Below are positions 24,602-38,320 of a stretch of 64,000 nucleotides of DNA, piece by piece (within the stretch, counting starts at the first letter, position 1; each line of letters starts with the position of its first letter). The notes beneath the pieces are model-generated. The model ran no database searches and was not told where the DNA came from. It was given only the letters and a program-made list of their open reading frames with translations. The stretch is taken from assembly GCF_022605165.1 (NCBI RefSeq), contig NC_063071.1, positions 1,922,001 to 1,986,000 on the forward strand. Direction: 5' to 3'. The position numbers were made by a program, and so were the translations under genes. This stretch comes from Purpureocillium takamizusanense (Eukaryota > Ascomycota > Sordariomycetes > Hypocreales > Ophiocordycipitaceae).

Positions 24602-26548
24602 GAGATCATGTCCTCGCGTCGAGGGTCTGGGCGTCTGTGCCAAGTTGGACCGAGAGGGGGGGGGGGAGAGGGAGATGGTGTTTTCTCGTCCCGGGCTGCT
24701 TCTTATGGGCACGGAAAAGGGGATGAGGACGTGCGTGGGCTACTATATGTCGTCCCTGGACGGTAACACTGGTGGCTTCTAGCTTTCCACGGACCGAGTC
24801 GATGGAGCAGATGGCCTGAGCGGATGGTGATGCGAGTGATCCAGGTCCTGTACGGCGAGCGAGGCAAAAGCGGACGAGGTTGCGGGCGGGCGTTTACTTG
24901 TATCCCGATGGAGCCCCAAGACGGCAGATGGTGGAGGGGCGTGTGTTGTAAAAGGCCCGGCACTGCTCCGGGGGCGGATACATCTGACTTTGGCACACGG
25001 CCGGTGTTAACATCCAGGAACGGGAACTAGGCTGGAGCAACGGGTCCCTTGGGACAAGGGGACAGTGGACAGGTCGCATCCTGGGCCCGGATGGCTAACA
25101 CCGATTCACCACGACTACTAATCCTCGTGGTGAACCTACATTTGAGGCGCGAGCCGGCCCAGCCTGGGCGCACGCCGCTCGTCTTGGAAGGAGACAAGCG
25201 GACCCAGACCCAGCGAACGTCTCCGAGATCAACGTTGAACAGACAAATCTCCCCGCCCAAGTCCGGGTGGATGGGGATTATTCCTAGCAACGGAAGAGCC
25301 CAGGACGTCTGCAAATCGCTTGGAACGAGACGAGGGCCAAGCCTGAACCGCCCCAGCCCAGCGGGCAGCGGTAGCATCAATAACACAGGCGCGCTGCCAC
25401 CCGCCCACAACGTCTCACTGATCTATGCATCGTGGCGCTAAGCATGTCTCTTCGTCTGCAGAAGAAGCGCCAGGGAAAACAAGCAGAACAGGGCCAGCCC
25501 TGCTGGATGGCAGGCACGCCGCGGGGGGGAAGGGGGGGTCTCGAAGGTACCGTTGGGGGCGAGATCAACTCTGACGACACGGGAGAGACTGCCGTGGGAT
25601 GGGTGATGTGCGAGACAATCGCAGGTGGCATACGAGATCGTTGGAGAGGGAAAAGGAAACAGGTGACTTGACAAGGCAGGAGGACTCCTTGCGAGACATG
25701 GCTCCATGTCGCCCGTACACACACACCCCTCCCCTCTTCATCCGTCCGCCCAGGCCAGGCCCGTCGTCGTCTGCCGAGGACCTGATTTGACGTCTGGCCT
25801 GGGTGCTGGTTGGCAGGCTGCTAGCTAGCCCTGGCATCAAGGTCCTTTGCGCAGCGAGTACCAGTGACGGGGCAGGGAGGGGCCGGTCGGTTCTGCCGAG
25901 GCGGTGGCTTGGGCGGATGGCTGGAGGAAGCCAAAATAGACCCCAGGTAGCGTCTACACGCGCTCGGCAAGGGCCACGGCCCACGGTCCCCATCGCTGTC
26001 GATTGGAGGACGGCCGGGGACGAAGAAGCAGGGGTCAGGCGTGAAGGTTGGCGAAAGCAGTGGAGCAGCGTGGAGATCCCATCCTTCCTCGGTGGGCCAG
26101 TTCACAAGCCGTCCCAAGGGCACATTCCGAACCCTGGCCACTGACGAACCTGGGACCCGCAGGGCAGTTGCGGATGTCCTTGCGCAGCAGATTGCCCCGA
26201 AGCCAGCGAGCCAGCGGAGGAGGGCCAAGATTGAGGCGCGCGTGTTCTAGAAGATGGCACCGTTGGAGAACGGCGGGCGCCCTTCAGCTTCGGCTGCGCT
26301 TGTCCGCCCGCCCGACCGACGCAATTCATGGCGCCGAGGGGCAGCGCAAAAGGCCGGCGCCAGAGTCGACGGGAGGGAGTAGTACGAAAACTTGAGAGAC
26401 TTGTTGCTGCATAAACGACGCGATCCTCGGGGGAGAGTCATGCTTCGCTTCTCTACGACGGCGGCAGCCGAGGCAGCGGACCACATCACGAGAGAGCGAA
26501 CATGCGGCGGCGGAGGCGGCATGTACGGCCCGCACAATGCGGCGACGA

Positions 26549-26598
26549 GTGTGTGTGTGTGTGCGTGTGTATGTGTGTGTGTGTGTGTGTGCGCGTGT
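26549..26598. repeat. (GT)n microsatellite
   Basis: A GT dinucleotide run of about 50 bases, interrupted by single C and A substitutions. Confidence 0.9.
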
Positions 26599-27542
26599 AG
26601 GCGAGAGATGGTGCGCGCGCCGTGTGTTGCGTCCGTGTCCTGCTGGTCCGTGAATGTACCAAAAAAAAAGCCGTTGTGCGAGCGTGCGTGCGTACGGGCG
26701 TGTGCGAGTGTGCGCGTAGGCATGGCCCGATCAAGCACGTTGTAGTTTGTACGACCGAACCATCGTCAATCAGGAGAGGATCCAAGCAGAGGCCGGCACG
26801 AGGCCAGTGTCAAGACGCAAGCCCAAGCACCTCCAGTCGGCCGAACTGTCGACTCTGGGCAGAGCGACTAGTAGCCTGTCCACGCGGACAATGACCGAGG
26901 GCTCTGGCGCACTCTCTGTCGCCAGTGTCTCCGGCGAGCGAGGCTTTGCGTCGGCGTCAGTGCACCCGGGGAGCGGCAAGGCGCGCGAATATGTGTCAGA
27001 TGCGGATGAGAGACAGGCACCGGGTGATGGATGACTTGGGGGGGGGGGGGGGAAACGGCGGGCGGCGGCGGCGACGGCGACGACGACAACGTCGACAACG
27101 ACGGCGACGAACGACGACAGGGACGCTGAGCAGGGCAGGCTGGCGCTGGCCATCTGGCTGGCGGCGGGTGAGGGTGCGGGTGCGGGTGGGAGAGGCAAAC
27201 GAGGCCGCAAGGCAGGCACAGGCAGCAGCAATCAGAGATGGTTGAGATGGAGCCTCCCACTAGCGGCGGCACTGGCTGGGCTGACGGGTGCGCCTCCATC
27301 GCCCCCATCTCCCCTATCGCCGACACGGAGGCAGAGATGGATGGACGGAGCGGCTTGCCGTGATTGGCCTGGCAGGGGGGTCGGGGCCGTCAGTGGGGAG
27401 GGGGACGAGGAGGGGCGTGAGGTGGGCGAGGGGCGCCTCTTCTTCAGGTTGGGGAGCTGCGCTTGGGGCCTCCACGGGGCCTCCATGGGGCCTGGGGCCT
27501 TCGAGGGGCCGTTTGCCCAGGCATGGCCCATCGTCGCGCGCC

Positions 27543-27567
27543 CAGGCAGGCAGGCAGGCAGGCAGGC
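27543..27567. repeat. (CAGG)n microsatellite
   Basis: About six tandem CAGG units. The same unit forms a longer array near 38290-38320. Confidence 0.9.
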
Positions 27568-27597
27568 CGACAACCTTTTCGAGTCGGGTCTACGATG

Positions 27598-27632
27598 TGA
27601 TGCGCTGCGATGCGCTGCGATGCGATGCGATG
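27598..27632. repeat. GATGC/GCTGC tandem run
   Basis: Alternating five-base units of the form TGCGA and TGCGC repeat about six times. Confidence 0.8.
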
Positions 27633-28324
27633 GGGTCCGCACGGGACGGGCGGCCGGACATGAGAACGAACGTCAAGTTTATGCTCTGCCGTGCTGTTCC
27701 GCGATGCGAGTGAGCTGAGGTATTGTGCTCGACGACTAGTACTTGCGGCGTGCCGACTGCGGAACATGCCTACCTCCCTCCCTACCTTGGATGCTTGGGC
27801 ACTCTAACGTGTCGCTCCGCTCGGCGGCGCGTGCGTGCACTGTCCTGTCTCCAATGTCATCACCGCCAGGTGCTTGCTGCGATGAGCTACTGTAGGTAGG
27901 CAGGCGCCTGTCCTTGGCTTGATCCGTCCGCTCCGGCGCCAGGTCCCGTTGTCCCGTCGGTCTGGTCTGAGCACTCCTGGGCTTGGCGATAGTGGACTCT
28001 CTCTTCTCTCCAGCGCTCTCTTTTCTCATCTCGTCCGTCGTTGGCCGGACCGCAAGGCGATCCCGTCACTGTCGCGGGCAGCGGACATTACCTTGCCTCG
28101 CCTCTGCTATCAAGGCTTTCCCCTGTGTGTGCTGGACCCCCCCGTTTGACTCGAGTATACGTGATTCGTGGCTGCCGCCCAGCCATGTCTTACCCTGCTC
28201 CGCGAAACGAGCAAAGGTCCTGTGGCGTCGTCGACCGTGGTCGGTCGAATGTGTGAGGTGCGGCGTTTCGGCTCCTTGTTGGCGGAGCAGTAACTACGCG
28301 GTAGGGAAAACTACGGTGCGGTGC

Positions 28325-28354
28325 TGTGCAGTGCAGTGCAGTGCAGTGCAGTGC
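28325..28354. repeat. (GTGCA)n microsatellite
   Basis: Five to six perfect tandem copies of a five-base GTGCA unit. Confidence 0.9.
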
Positions 28355-29782
28355 GCACGGCGGCGGCGTCGGCGGCGGGAGGCGACAAGCTCGCGCACTG
28401 TCCCGCCCCAAAAGCCCCCCGAGAGCCGGTGACAAATGCGGAGGGAGGACTGGGCCATGCACTGCCGAAAGGGGAAGCTACGCTGGGGGCGTGGGCTTGA
28501 ATGGCTCGGCAGGATGAAGGTTGAAGGCGACAGGTGTCGAATGGGAGACGCGAGATGGCTACACACGCGGACACACACACGCGCAGAGAGGGAGAATAGG
28601 AGAGAGAATGGGTGATGAGTGAGTGAAAGCTTTGGTGGTGGCCTCGCGCCTCGCAGCCTTCACCTCCTTTGCAGGCAGGCAGGGGGATGGAGGGGTGTTC
28701 CTGCTGCAGGGGTGTGAGGCAGCTTGATGATGTGCCCATGCCCTGCCGTGCCATGCTTTGCCATGCGCTGGGAAGAAAAAAGGCCCCTCCAAGGGATTGT
28801 TAGGGGCAAGCCGCCACAAGCCACCTCCACCACCTGCTGTTGCAAGGTGGGAAAGCAACCATACTAACAGCTATTAAGGTATAAGCCATCTTTCTCCAAC
28901 TCGATACGTAGCAGTGGCATATGACTTGGTAGTACTGGCACAGCGGATGGTTCTCCATGCGCCGAGATGGCGGCCGAAGATGGTGGCTGATGGACGACGA
29001 GGGGGGCTGAGTGCTTGATGGTGATAGGCTGCACTGACAGGCCCCAGGTCCAAGGCAGAGCTCCAGCCAGTAGGGGCCATGCATGGGTCGATGCCATCCC
29101 ATGCCATGTCCGCGCTGGGCGATGGTAGCATGGCGCCAGCCTTCTTGGCCTTTGTCGTCCTTCTTTCGCATCCCGGATTAAGCTTGCAGCGCCAAGGGTC
29201 GTCGGCCGATGGCCAGACCTTGGGCCTGGCGGCCGCGGCCTGCTACGACCGGTGCGGTGCGCGCGTGCGGGGGGGGGGCCAGCCAGGCACCGCGCAACAG
29301 GATATCACGGAGGCAGAGACAGGATTCCCTGGATCTGCCGCCGCTTCCAAGGCGACCAACCCCGTCTTGATACTGAATGGAGCGAGGGCCGTCGATAGGG
29401 GAGCAGGGAGCAGGGGAACGCGCCTCGCCTCAACGGCCAACGATGTACGGAGTATATGGAGACGCTGGACGTCCAACGGGCGACAGCCCTAGGCTGGAGG
29501 GGGGCGCAGAGCATGGGGCATGTCGATGACGGACGTCGTTGCTTCTTCGTTACCGCCATTCTGGCACGCCGCGTTGGGCCTGCATGAGACGGGGTTTCAA
29601 GGTTTGTCGTCCTGCGCTGCCGTTGTTGGGTGCACAGCTGAGATGCCGCAGGACGGGCGGACGCTCACGCACGCAGTGTCGTGACGACAACCACCAGACC
29701 GATAGGTATTCATTCGTACGTCCATCCGCGGACGGTCGATAGGCCGGGGAGGCTGCTCCAGCGGCGCCGGCGTTTGTGTCTG

Positions 29783-29804
29783 GCACCGGCGCGGGTGCCG
29801 GTGC
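29783..29804. repeat. Short perfect hairpin
   Basis: GCACCGGC at 29783-29790 and its reverse complement GCCGGTGC at 29797-29804 form an 8-bp stem with a 6-nt loop. No gene end lies nearby, so a terminator role is not supported. Confidence 0.6.
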
Positions 29805-32800
29805 TGATGCCGGTACTGACGATCCAAGAAGGGCAATTGGAATGAATGGAATGTGCCTGCGCCCGCAGAAACCGGAGCCCGTCCATCCATCACCTCGATG
29901 ATGCTTGCATGCGAGCAGTTGGATGGCATGGATGGATGGAGCTGGGTGGGCACCGACAAAGGGGGCGGAGACCACACATACAGAGAGGCGACGGCCGTGC
30001 CCTAGCCGCAGGTTCAGCGGTGCGGTTGACGGGCGCTAGAGGGTTCTTGGCCTGCGCTGGCCTTCCATCGGGTATCTCGCAGCCGGGGTGGTGCAACCTT
30101 GCGTTGGTGCTGCCCTGGGACTCGCAGACCTGAACATCCCATTGTTGATGAATGGTGATGGATGGTCTGCTGCGTTCTGGTCGCCGCTGACTTGCTGGCC
30201 ACCAACTGCCACTTGGTTGGCACCCTGGCTGCCGAGTGTCACCACAAACACCCAGTCTCCCGGTATATACCGGCACGAAGTACTACTAAGGTAGTACAGT
30301 ACTACTGCTTTGGGAAACCTAGGCAGGTGGTGCCTTGACTATCAGAGGCGCAAAGCGTAGCAGGGTAAGGTAGATAGGTACCTTAGGTGGTACCCAGGCG
30401 GGTACTTCGTAGCCGGTGTGTTGAATGCCAGGGCATTCTGTGTAGGAACGTACCTACGGGGGCAGAGCGCGTCATATCTCGAAACCCCATCGTCCGTGGC
30501 CTGTATGCATGTACAAGTCGTACGTTGAGAGTTTACGGCGCTACTTGCGGAAACGACTGGTCTCGGGCGCATCCAGGCGGGTTGAGTCGACGACGACTAG
30601 GGAAGTAGTAAACGTGGGGCCTCCCGGCGCGGGACAGAGCGGACGCGAATGGATGCTATATGCGGACGTCACATTCCGTCTCGAAGCTTCGCGCCTCGTC
30701 TCGCCGTCGACCTCCATCGCACCTAGCCATGTAGACGATTTTGCCCTTTTCCCTCCCTCTGAGGAGCCGTGTGTCGTACGGCCATCGAGTACCAAGTAAG
30801 CCAGACTGATCTTAGCTTCGGTATGTACCTACCTACTCGGGTAGGCACAGTCGGTACCTGCCCGGGACGGTGTGTCTTGCGCTGGGGAGAGACACTGGGG
30901 CCGCACTTTCGAGACTGAGACGACGCCGCGAGCCGCCCAAAATAGACGCTCGAACCGGTATGTCTGCGCACGCGGCCGACACATGCAAGCACTGTCTGTC
31001 CTCGATTGAATTTTTAGTGCCGCCGCGCCAGCCCGCGCTCTGCTGTGACGTTCGTTGCGCAAGGTAAGTGAGTACGTACGGTACTAACGTGTATGCAAGG
31101 CAAGGGGCGGTTAAGCTGTAGCGCCATACCGTCCTACAGGTACCAACAGCAGCCTCCGTCTCCCGTCGCCAGCTCCGTCGACAGCCGGCATCGCCCGCTC
31201 GCCGGGCCCCGTCAAACAGTTCTGGGCAGGCGCGACCGAATGCGAGCGCTTGGCCTTTTTTTTTCTGGAGCATCGCGAGGGAAACGGCCCGAGGGTGCCG
31301 GCGCCTCTGTGTCACTCCGCGTTGGGTGGAAGCTGCAGAAGCAGAAGCAGGCGAGCACGCACTGGGAAGCAAGTCGGGTGTCACACACAGTCAGTATTCT
31401 CCAGGGCCCGCTAATTGGCGATGCGTCCCGCACGCCCCTGCACTGTGCCTGAGTACGTACTCTGCAAGGCCTACGTCCGTGGTCGCGCCACACTTGTGTT
31501 GGTGTGCTGGTGTGGCCTGGCATGCCTGGCCCTCGTCGGCCCTGTAAGGCAGGCATGAGTATGAGGTACAGAGCCCTTCCCATTCGTTCCTGCTCAAGTC
31601 AGGTTGCCATATACCGGGTATGTACTGTACTGACGCGCCCTCTCCCATAGGAGAACGGCGTTGATGCCTTGCGGCAAGAGCCATCGACAACCCCCATGGG
31701 AAGCCGAGCGCCAACCCTAGTCCACTCGTCGACACCATCTCGACTGAGGCTGGCTTCCGTTCTCTGCATTCCAGGTTTGCTCAGCCCACTCCGGAACCGC
31801 ACTCTCCGGGTCTCGCCGCTCTATTCGCTTGTCTTTGATTCCTCTGACGTCGGCTACAGTACCGCGTGCGCCTGGCGCCAACCTCGACTCTCGCGGCTAC
31901 CGGTGCCTGACCACTCGTCATCGTGGAACTCTTGTGCTTGGCTAGAGCACGTCGTCGAGACAGCCCGTCGACCGAACCAGGGGGGGTCCCCAGACCTCAC
32001 CTGATGTCACCGTCAAGCTAGCGACACTCTCGGCATGGAGCCGTGGCCTGGCGCGGCGATCCTGTTCCAGATTGAAAGCACCTGCTCCTCCAGTATGTGC
32101 ACAAACCCCGTCGCCCCGAACCCCTGTGGCCCCCGTCTCCCCAGCGCCTGCTTCCAGGTCGTTGCACGCGCGCGCAGGAGATACGGCCGTGCATGTACCT
32201 ATCGCACGTACATGCTCGTACGGTGCACAAACACTATTATGCCCTTGTGGACGGCATCACGTTGGCACTGCTTGGCTTCTGACTTTGCCTCCAGGGGTGT
32301 GCGCCTTCATCTGCCGTACCCTGGCCGTCATCGCGACCACCAAACTTTATCGACTGCACAGCACAGTAGCATCCGGAAGCCTCGCCGTCCAGAGATCCAC
32401 TGTAACCACCAGTCGTCGGCCTGAAGCCTGAAGCCACTACTTCAAGAATCGCGACATGTGCTTTTGCTTGGCCATCTCCAACCGCACAGTACGTTGCGGG
32501 CCAGGCACATCGGCACGCGGCAGGGTCCATCAAGAGATTGGACTCGCAGGTTTTTGGCAAGTCCTCACGGGCCAGGAGGAGTCGTCGTCTGTCATTCTCG
32601 GCCGTACTTCGCACCCGGCTTATGAGCACCTATGTGCTCATGTCTTCCGTTAGCTGCTCAGACCAGTGGCTTGTGCTTGATGCGGCTACTACTGGCGGCG
32701 CGCGCACATGCATGGCCACCTCCTACTCGGTGGCAACGTCGACTTGTCCTACACGCGTCTGGAGACTGGGCGTCATTTCTTCAACGGCATCGCGCACACG

Positions 32801-34147
32801 TTCCCTCTGCCAAGTCTGGGGTGCCCTCGCTCTGAGTACCACATCGGGGGGCAACGGCACCCACCACCCTGCCGGGCCCGAGTTCTTTATCGTTAGCGAG
32901 GGCCATGATGGCAGACAGGCTCTTCCACCCGGCCGTCATTTTGCTCTCTCGGCCGGGTGCTGGCATGACGGTCGCGCACACAATGGCCTGGCAGCCTTGG
33001 GGGGGGGGGGTCCATTACGACCAGCCCTCGCGGTAGTTGCATTGCGCTTTCCAGCGTTCCCACACCGGAATATTTTCCCTTGGTCTGCCTCGCGATGTAA
33101 CCATCAGGGGCTAGACAGGTAGCTAGCGCGCTTGCGAGATCTCGCTGCAGGATGCCACCCAAACCCTCTCGGTCGCTGTCTGTTGCTGTTACTGACGCTC
33201 CAAGAGATGGGTTACTTCCCGCCCGCCCCCGCACGTTTGGAATAGGCCCATGATTATTCCTGGGGCTACGTACCTCGCAAAGGTTCGCACGCCCGGAGGG
33301 CAGCGGACGATGGGACGTCCCGTCGAGATGCTACCAGGATGGCCTGCTGGCATGAGCCGCCGCCCGCCGCCAAGTCGAATTACACCCACCGCGTCGATCT
33401 GGCAGGCCAGCTTCCTCATTCCGCCAACACGGCGATGAGGGGCTGCGCTGGTGCAAACATCCCAGCTGCCGCAATGCAGGACGGGGCGCGCCCCGCCGCA
33501 TCAAGTCGAGCCGACTAATAAAGCTGCGTGCCGAGAGGGACTTTTTGACGCTTGAGGGGTTTGGGGCCGAGATTGCGTTTGGTGAGGGCACGAAAGCCAG
33601 TGTCTCGCCAGGCACTTGCTACCATCCGCCAGCCCGGCTTAGAAGGTCTCGAAGCGGACAATTATAGCAACCATGTCGATAAACGGGCAGTTTGAGCCGT
33701 GTGGATGTCCTTTGTCCTTTGCACCAGGCTTCCGCGGCGCGGGGCCGTCCCTCATCTCACGACGCAGCCAATCGTGCGAGGCGCAACGGCGTCGACTCGC
33801 GCGGTCAGCTGTGGATGAAGAGGTTGATGAGTCTGGAGATGAGGGTCCTGACGATGCCACGGAGAGCCGCCCAGCTGCACGCAGTGCCGGAGATGGCAGC
33901 CCGCCACCGAAACGCCCCGCCTGGGGATGAAGGAGCCGCGTCGTTGGGTGGTCCCAGTCTGCGGGTGCCTACGCAGCGCAGCCCTTTACCGGCTCTTTGC
34001 CATGCCATGTCGCGCACGTCCAGCTGCCCTCCCGCTTTGGCCTGCAGTGCCACGGTTCGTCTCGCGCGCCACGGCCTCGTCAGTCCCGACCACATGGCCC
34101 CCGACAAGGGCTGCTTCCCGTGGCCGAGCCGACACATGCGCGCGGGT

Positions 34148-34463
34148 GGCGGGTGGCGGGTGGCGGCATGGCAGCAGCATCTGGAGCAAAGACGCCCGCC
34201 CAACTCCCTGGGCCTGCTTTAGTCAGTGCGCGAAGAGGGAGGTGAAAGAGGCAGAGCTAACTCGGTTCGTTCGCGTGCTGCCGGGCCTGTTCCGGGCTCC
34301 GAGGCATCTGGACGAACGCCAACGCTACACAGCGGTCGACAGAGTTCTGCGAGCGCCCAGCAATACAAAGGTACCCAAGGCATGGCACGCCTTTGACGAT
34401 GCCTACGGAATCAAGCCCACAATTCTCGTCGAACTGGTGGATTGGCGCCACCCGCCACCCGCC
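34148..34463. repeat. 18-bp inverted repeat with 280-nt spacer
   Basis: The left arm at 34148-34165 is built of GGGTGGC units. The right arm at 34446-34463 is its exact reverse complement. The spacer contains no recognised gene. Confidence 0.75.
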
Positions 34464-37400
34464 GCCCGAGGACCCTAGGCCGGATTCAGGGTCGTGCCTC
34501 CGGGCGGCCCACCTACTTTCGGCGATCATGTCCGCCCGGAGGCGCTTCTCGCCGAAGAGACTGGCTCCGTTAAGTGAAGTCATACGTACATACATACATG
34601 CGTGCATGCGACACACGGGATGACGGGCAAATATTAGTTAGTCTTTGCTCGCGGTGCCTGGCCTCGCGCAGCCGGCGGCCGAGATGCTTAGAGCCGGCGT
34701 CATTAGATCGCCGGCCGTCGCGTGCCGCCGCTAGAGTCCGGTTGTGCATACGCATTATCAGTCGGTATTGAGTCCCAGTCCCGTGCGACGACTGCCTGAC
34801 GCTGTCCAGGCCGCGTGGAGCCCTGGGCACAAGCACAAAATGGCAAAGTCAGCGGGCAGCGCTAGCTCACGGCAAATGACTCCAACAGGAGCACTTGGTG
34901 AGCCAACAGCCGGCAGAACCATTCTGTCGGGGGCTTACCACGCACGGCCAAAGGCATATACAGGCGTGCATATACAGGCGTATAGACACTTGCATTCCGC
35001 ACCCACATTCATTGTCCGTCTCTGACGACTCGCGCGCGCCCGGGGGGGCGCTCCCTGCTCGCACCATACGACTGCAGCGCATCTGTGCAACAATTTGCCG
35101 CCCATCGGCATGCACGCGCGACAGGACGCAGTGGTTTCTCCTGCAAGGCTATGGAACCTGGCATGCGCCACCCGCTCGGCTGCGGTCGTTGGCAGGGGAC
35201 GGCGCAACTAGGCCGAGTCATTAGTCGACGTCCTCCAAGTCGCAGACCACCTACATAACACGGCGCGCCTATGATGGACTGTGCGCGGTCGAGAGGCGCA
35301 GTTCTATGCGTGCGGGACATTCTACCCTTCCCTTTCACGTCCTCGAGCGGGAGGATGCAGACGCAGAAGTGCAAATTATCATGCAAGGCCCCGGAAGCGT
35401 GCTCTTGCCGACGCAGTCAATACTGGATACTCGCGGCCGGGTTTGGCCCATCTCCCGCCCCTCGACGTTGCCTGCTTGGCAATTGACCGATCCATTCGTC
35501 GTTGCTGAACGCGCCGAGATAGTAACGGGATAGTAACTAGGCCCCCGGGCGCTTGCGACGGAAACTGCGTCGCCCGAGGGCCTCCCTCACGCCATGTTCG
35601 TCCCCGCGCCACAAGGACGTCATTGTCGACGCCCCTCCCCCTTCCCTCGTTGCGACAGCAGCGTTGCACTGTCACGCCGTCAGGGAAGGGAAGCCCCGGG
35701 GCTCGGGAGAGCACAGGATAGTGCCGGCATGGTGAGCAGATTCGACGAACAATGCGGACCGAAAGGGGGACTTTGCGCCACCGCGACACGGCCGCCACCA
35801 TTGACGGGCTGGGCGTGGACTGGGAGGAGGGAACCGATCCTTGGTCCCACCCGCCGACCGCGATCCGGCCCACCAACCCAGTGGCAGGCGGGAGACGTGC
35901 TTCGAGGTGGGGGTAATACTATCGTCGGACGCGATGCGCTATGAGTCGTCGCCATCGCCCAGCCCAGCGTTGCCTTGAAGAGAAGGGGGGGGGGGGGGGT
36001 TCCTCCAGGCGCGAGTGGTACGCCACAAGCGGGAGACTTTCCGGACGGCGTCGTGTCCCGTCTCAGGGTCGCTGGGTCGGTATCGGCTCCCTCACAGCGC
36101 GAGTTCAGGGTCTGGTTCGTGGTTATTACTACTAGCCCGCGAGGCCTGCCAAGTTGTGCGCCAGGCCCTGACATCCGTCCGGGGCCAAAGCGGCACTGGA
36201 GCCAATGCTGATGCCACTGGCGCCGTCCGTGTATGTCCACGAGGGCGCAAAGGCAGACGGAGTTCCACGCCCCCTTCGGCAGGACGGGGCCCGGAACTCC
36301 CCCGATGACATCCATCGCTACTTGCCGCCACCACCACCAGCATTCATCGACTTCAGGGATGGTGGCCCCCAACACGGCCAGCGTCTTGTGACCGAAGTCG
36401 TGAGTGCCCCGGGACACCACCAAGGGTCCTCAAGAGAGCAGCTCACGAAGGGGGTCTGGTTGCAGAGTGCCCCCGCAGCATGCGACTCCGGTGCGGGCCA
36501 CGGTTCCACGGCCTCGACTCCTGCGGCCAACTTCCCTTGTACGAAGCTATGGTGGCGAGGAATCAGGATCTCGGTGCGTCCCTTTGAAAGCAGGATTCTG
36601 TGCCCATGTCCTTCAGAGTCTGCGTGTGCGCCCTCGCCGACCCGCTCCGTCTCTAGTCATCAGACGCTCGTTGTCAGTCGACCCCGTTTGCCGCGCATGG
36701 CACGCACTGCCGGCATGCGGTGGCGATGCCCGTGGCTACCGGGCCGCACGCCAGGTATGGGCGTCTCTCCTCGCTTCGGCAGAACGATGGGTCGTCGCAC
36801 ATATACACGTGATAGCATACAAAGTCACTAATCGCGATGCTTCGCATGGCTCGCCAGCTGTCCGTCATTTGCGCTCGCGCTACTGTATACAGTGTTTGAC
36901 TGCAAGCAAAGACCATGTGTACAGCCGGGGTCATGCCACCAGCGCTCTGCAGTCTTTAATCTATGGGGGAACGCAACATGGCCCTTCCCGCAGGCGGCGG
37001 GTAGGACAGCCCCTAGGCCTGCAGGCGTTCTGGTGTCAAGTGTCATAGCCGCAGCCATCCGCTTTCGAACCATGAGCGCTAGAGACCGGACAGCATAACT
37101 CGCAGTTTCTAGGCCCTGACAGCTCCCTCCCGGGGGGTCTGCTTCGAGCAGTGGGACACGAGGAGTCGTGACGTGAAGCGTGTCGTCGCGATGTGCAAGC
37201 AAAGATACTTGGCTGACGTCTACGACCAGAAGCAGCGTCTCGCATGGGCGAATCTCAGCAAGCATGAGATAAGTGGCCGGCCCTTGGCTATGACGCCAGT
37301 AAGGACGTTATTGTTGGGAGCTGTCGTGCATGACTGGGCGCCGTTGCCCTCCATCTCGGTTGGTTGGGAGGTGAAAGGGATAGAGGCAGCTGTTCGAGCT

Positions 37401-38239
37401 GAGTCTCTTGGTGCATCACCGGGCGTCGTGGCCTTCCACTCTGATGCAGGGCAATGTCAACGACTGCAAGCATGGGCCGGGTGCCGGACTTGGCACAGAC
37501 AGCTGCCCACCAGCAGCTTCTCCACGGCGTCGCTTCGCGGACGATGGGGGCCGCCAGGGGGGGGAGAGAAGAGGGGCAGGGGGGCGTATATTATGCCGCC
37601 GCGACGTTGACGTCTTGTACGACCCGTCTGATGCTGTCGATGTTCTGCTTAGTACAGCCGTTTTGGGGTGCATGTGTGTGAGTGTGCGCTTGGGCTGCCC
37701 GTCCGCGGACAGGGCCAAGGATCCTGTGACTGACTGACGGTCCTTATGTCTCCTTGCCTTTGTGATACGCGGTTGCGTGATGCGCATCCGGGCCCGCATG
37801 AGAAGAAGGGCTTGGGGCCAAGGGTTATTTCGGCTGGACAGTTTGGACGGGTTGAGGTGTTCGTGACCCATTCTTCAAGTTTGGAGGAGGGGGGAGGGGC
37901 GTCTGCGTCAAAGGGGAGGGGGGGCAAGAAACACTGCCGTCGTCATCTACCGCCCGGCCCAAGGCAGGAAGGGGGAAGGGGGGGGAGGCAGACGCGCCGG
38001 GGGTTGACGGATGGATGGATGGGCGGACGGAATGATTGACTGATATCAGTCGATGACAGGCAGCCCCGCGGCGGGAGGCCGGGGCGGGTGGATGCGAGCG
38101 AAATGGGCGAACCGGACGGACACGGCCCCTGGATGGATATGGGGGCCGGTTTGGCAGTTGAGACGCGCATCAGGTACGTACGAAGTACGATGCGGTACAT
38201 CACTGCACGCGGCATGTATGCAGTAAGTAATGATGATGC

Positions 38240-38286
38240 AGGTAGGTAGGTAGGTAGGGAGGGAGGGAGGCAGGGAGGTAGGCGGG

Positions 38287-38318
<32 letters not shown>

Positions 38319-38320
38319 CA
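38240..38320. repeat. Compound GTAG/GGGA/CAGG microsatellite
   Basis: A run of about 80 bases made of GTAG units, then GGGA units, then about nine CAGG units; all are tetranucleotides related by single changes. Confidence 0.9.

Noticed and set aside
26549..38320. Short tandem repeats considered as a CRISPR array
   Set aside because: They are simple microsatellites with no spacers, and the genome is fungal.
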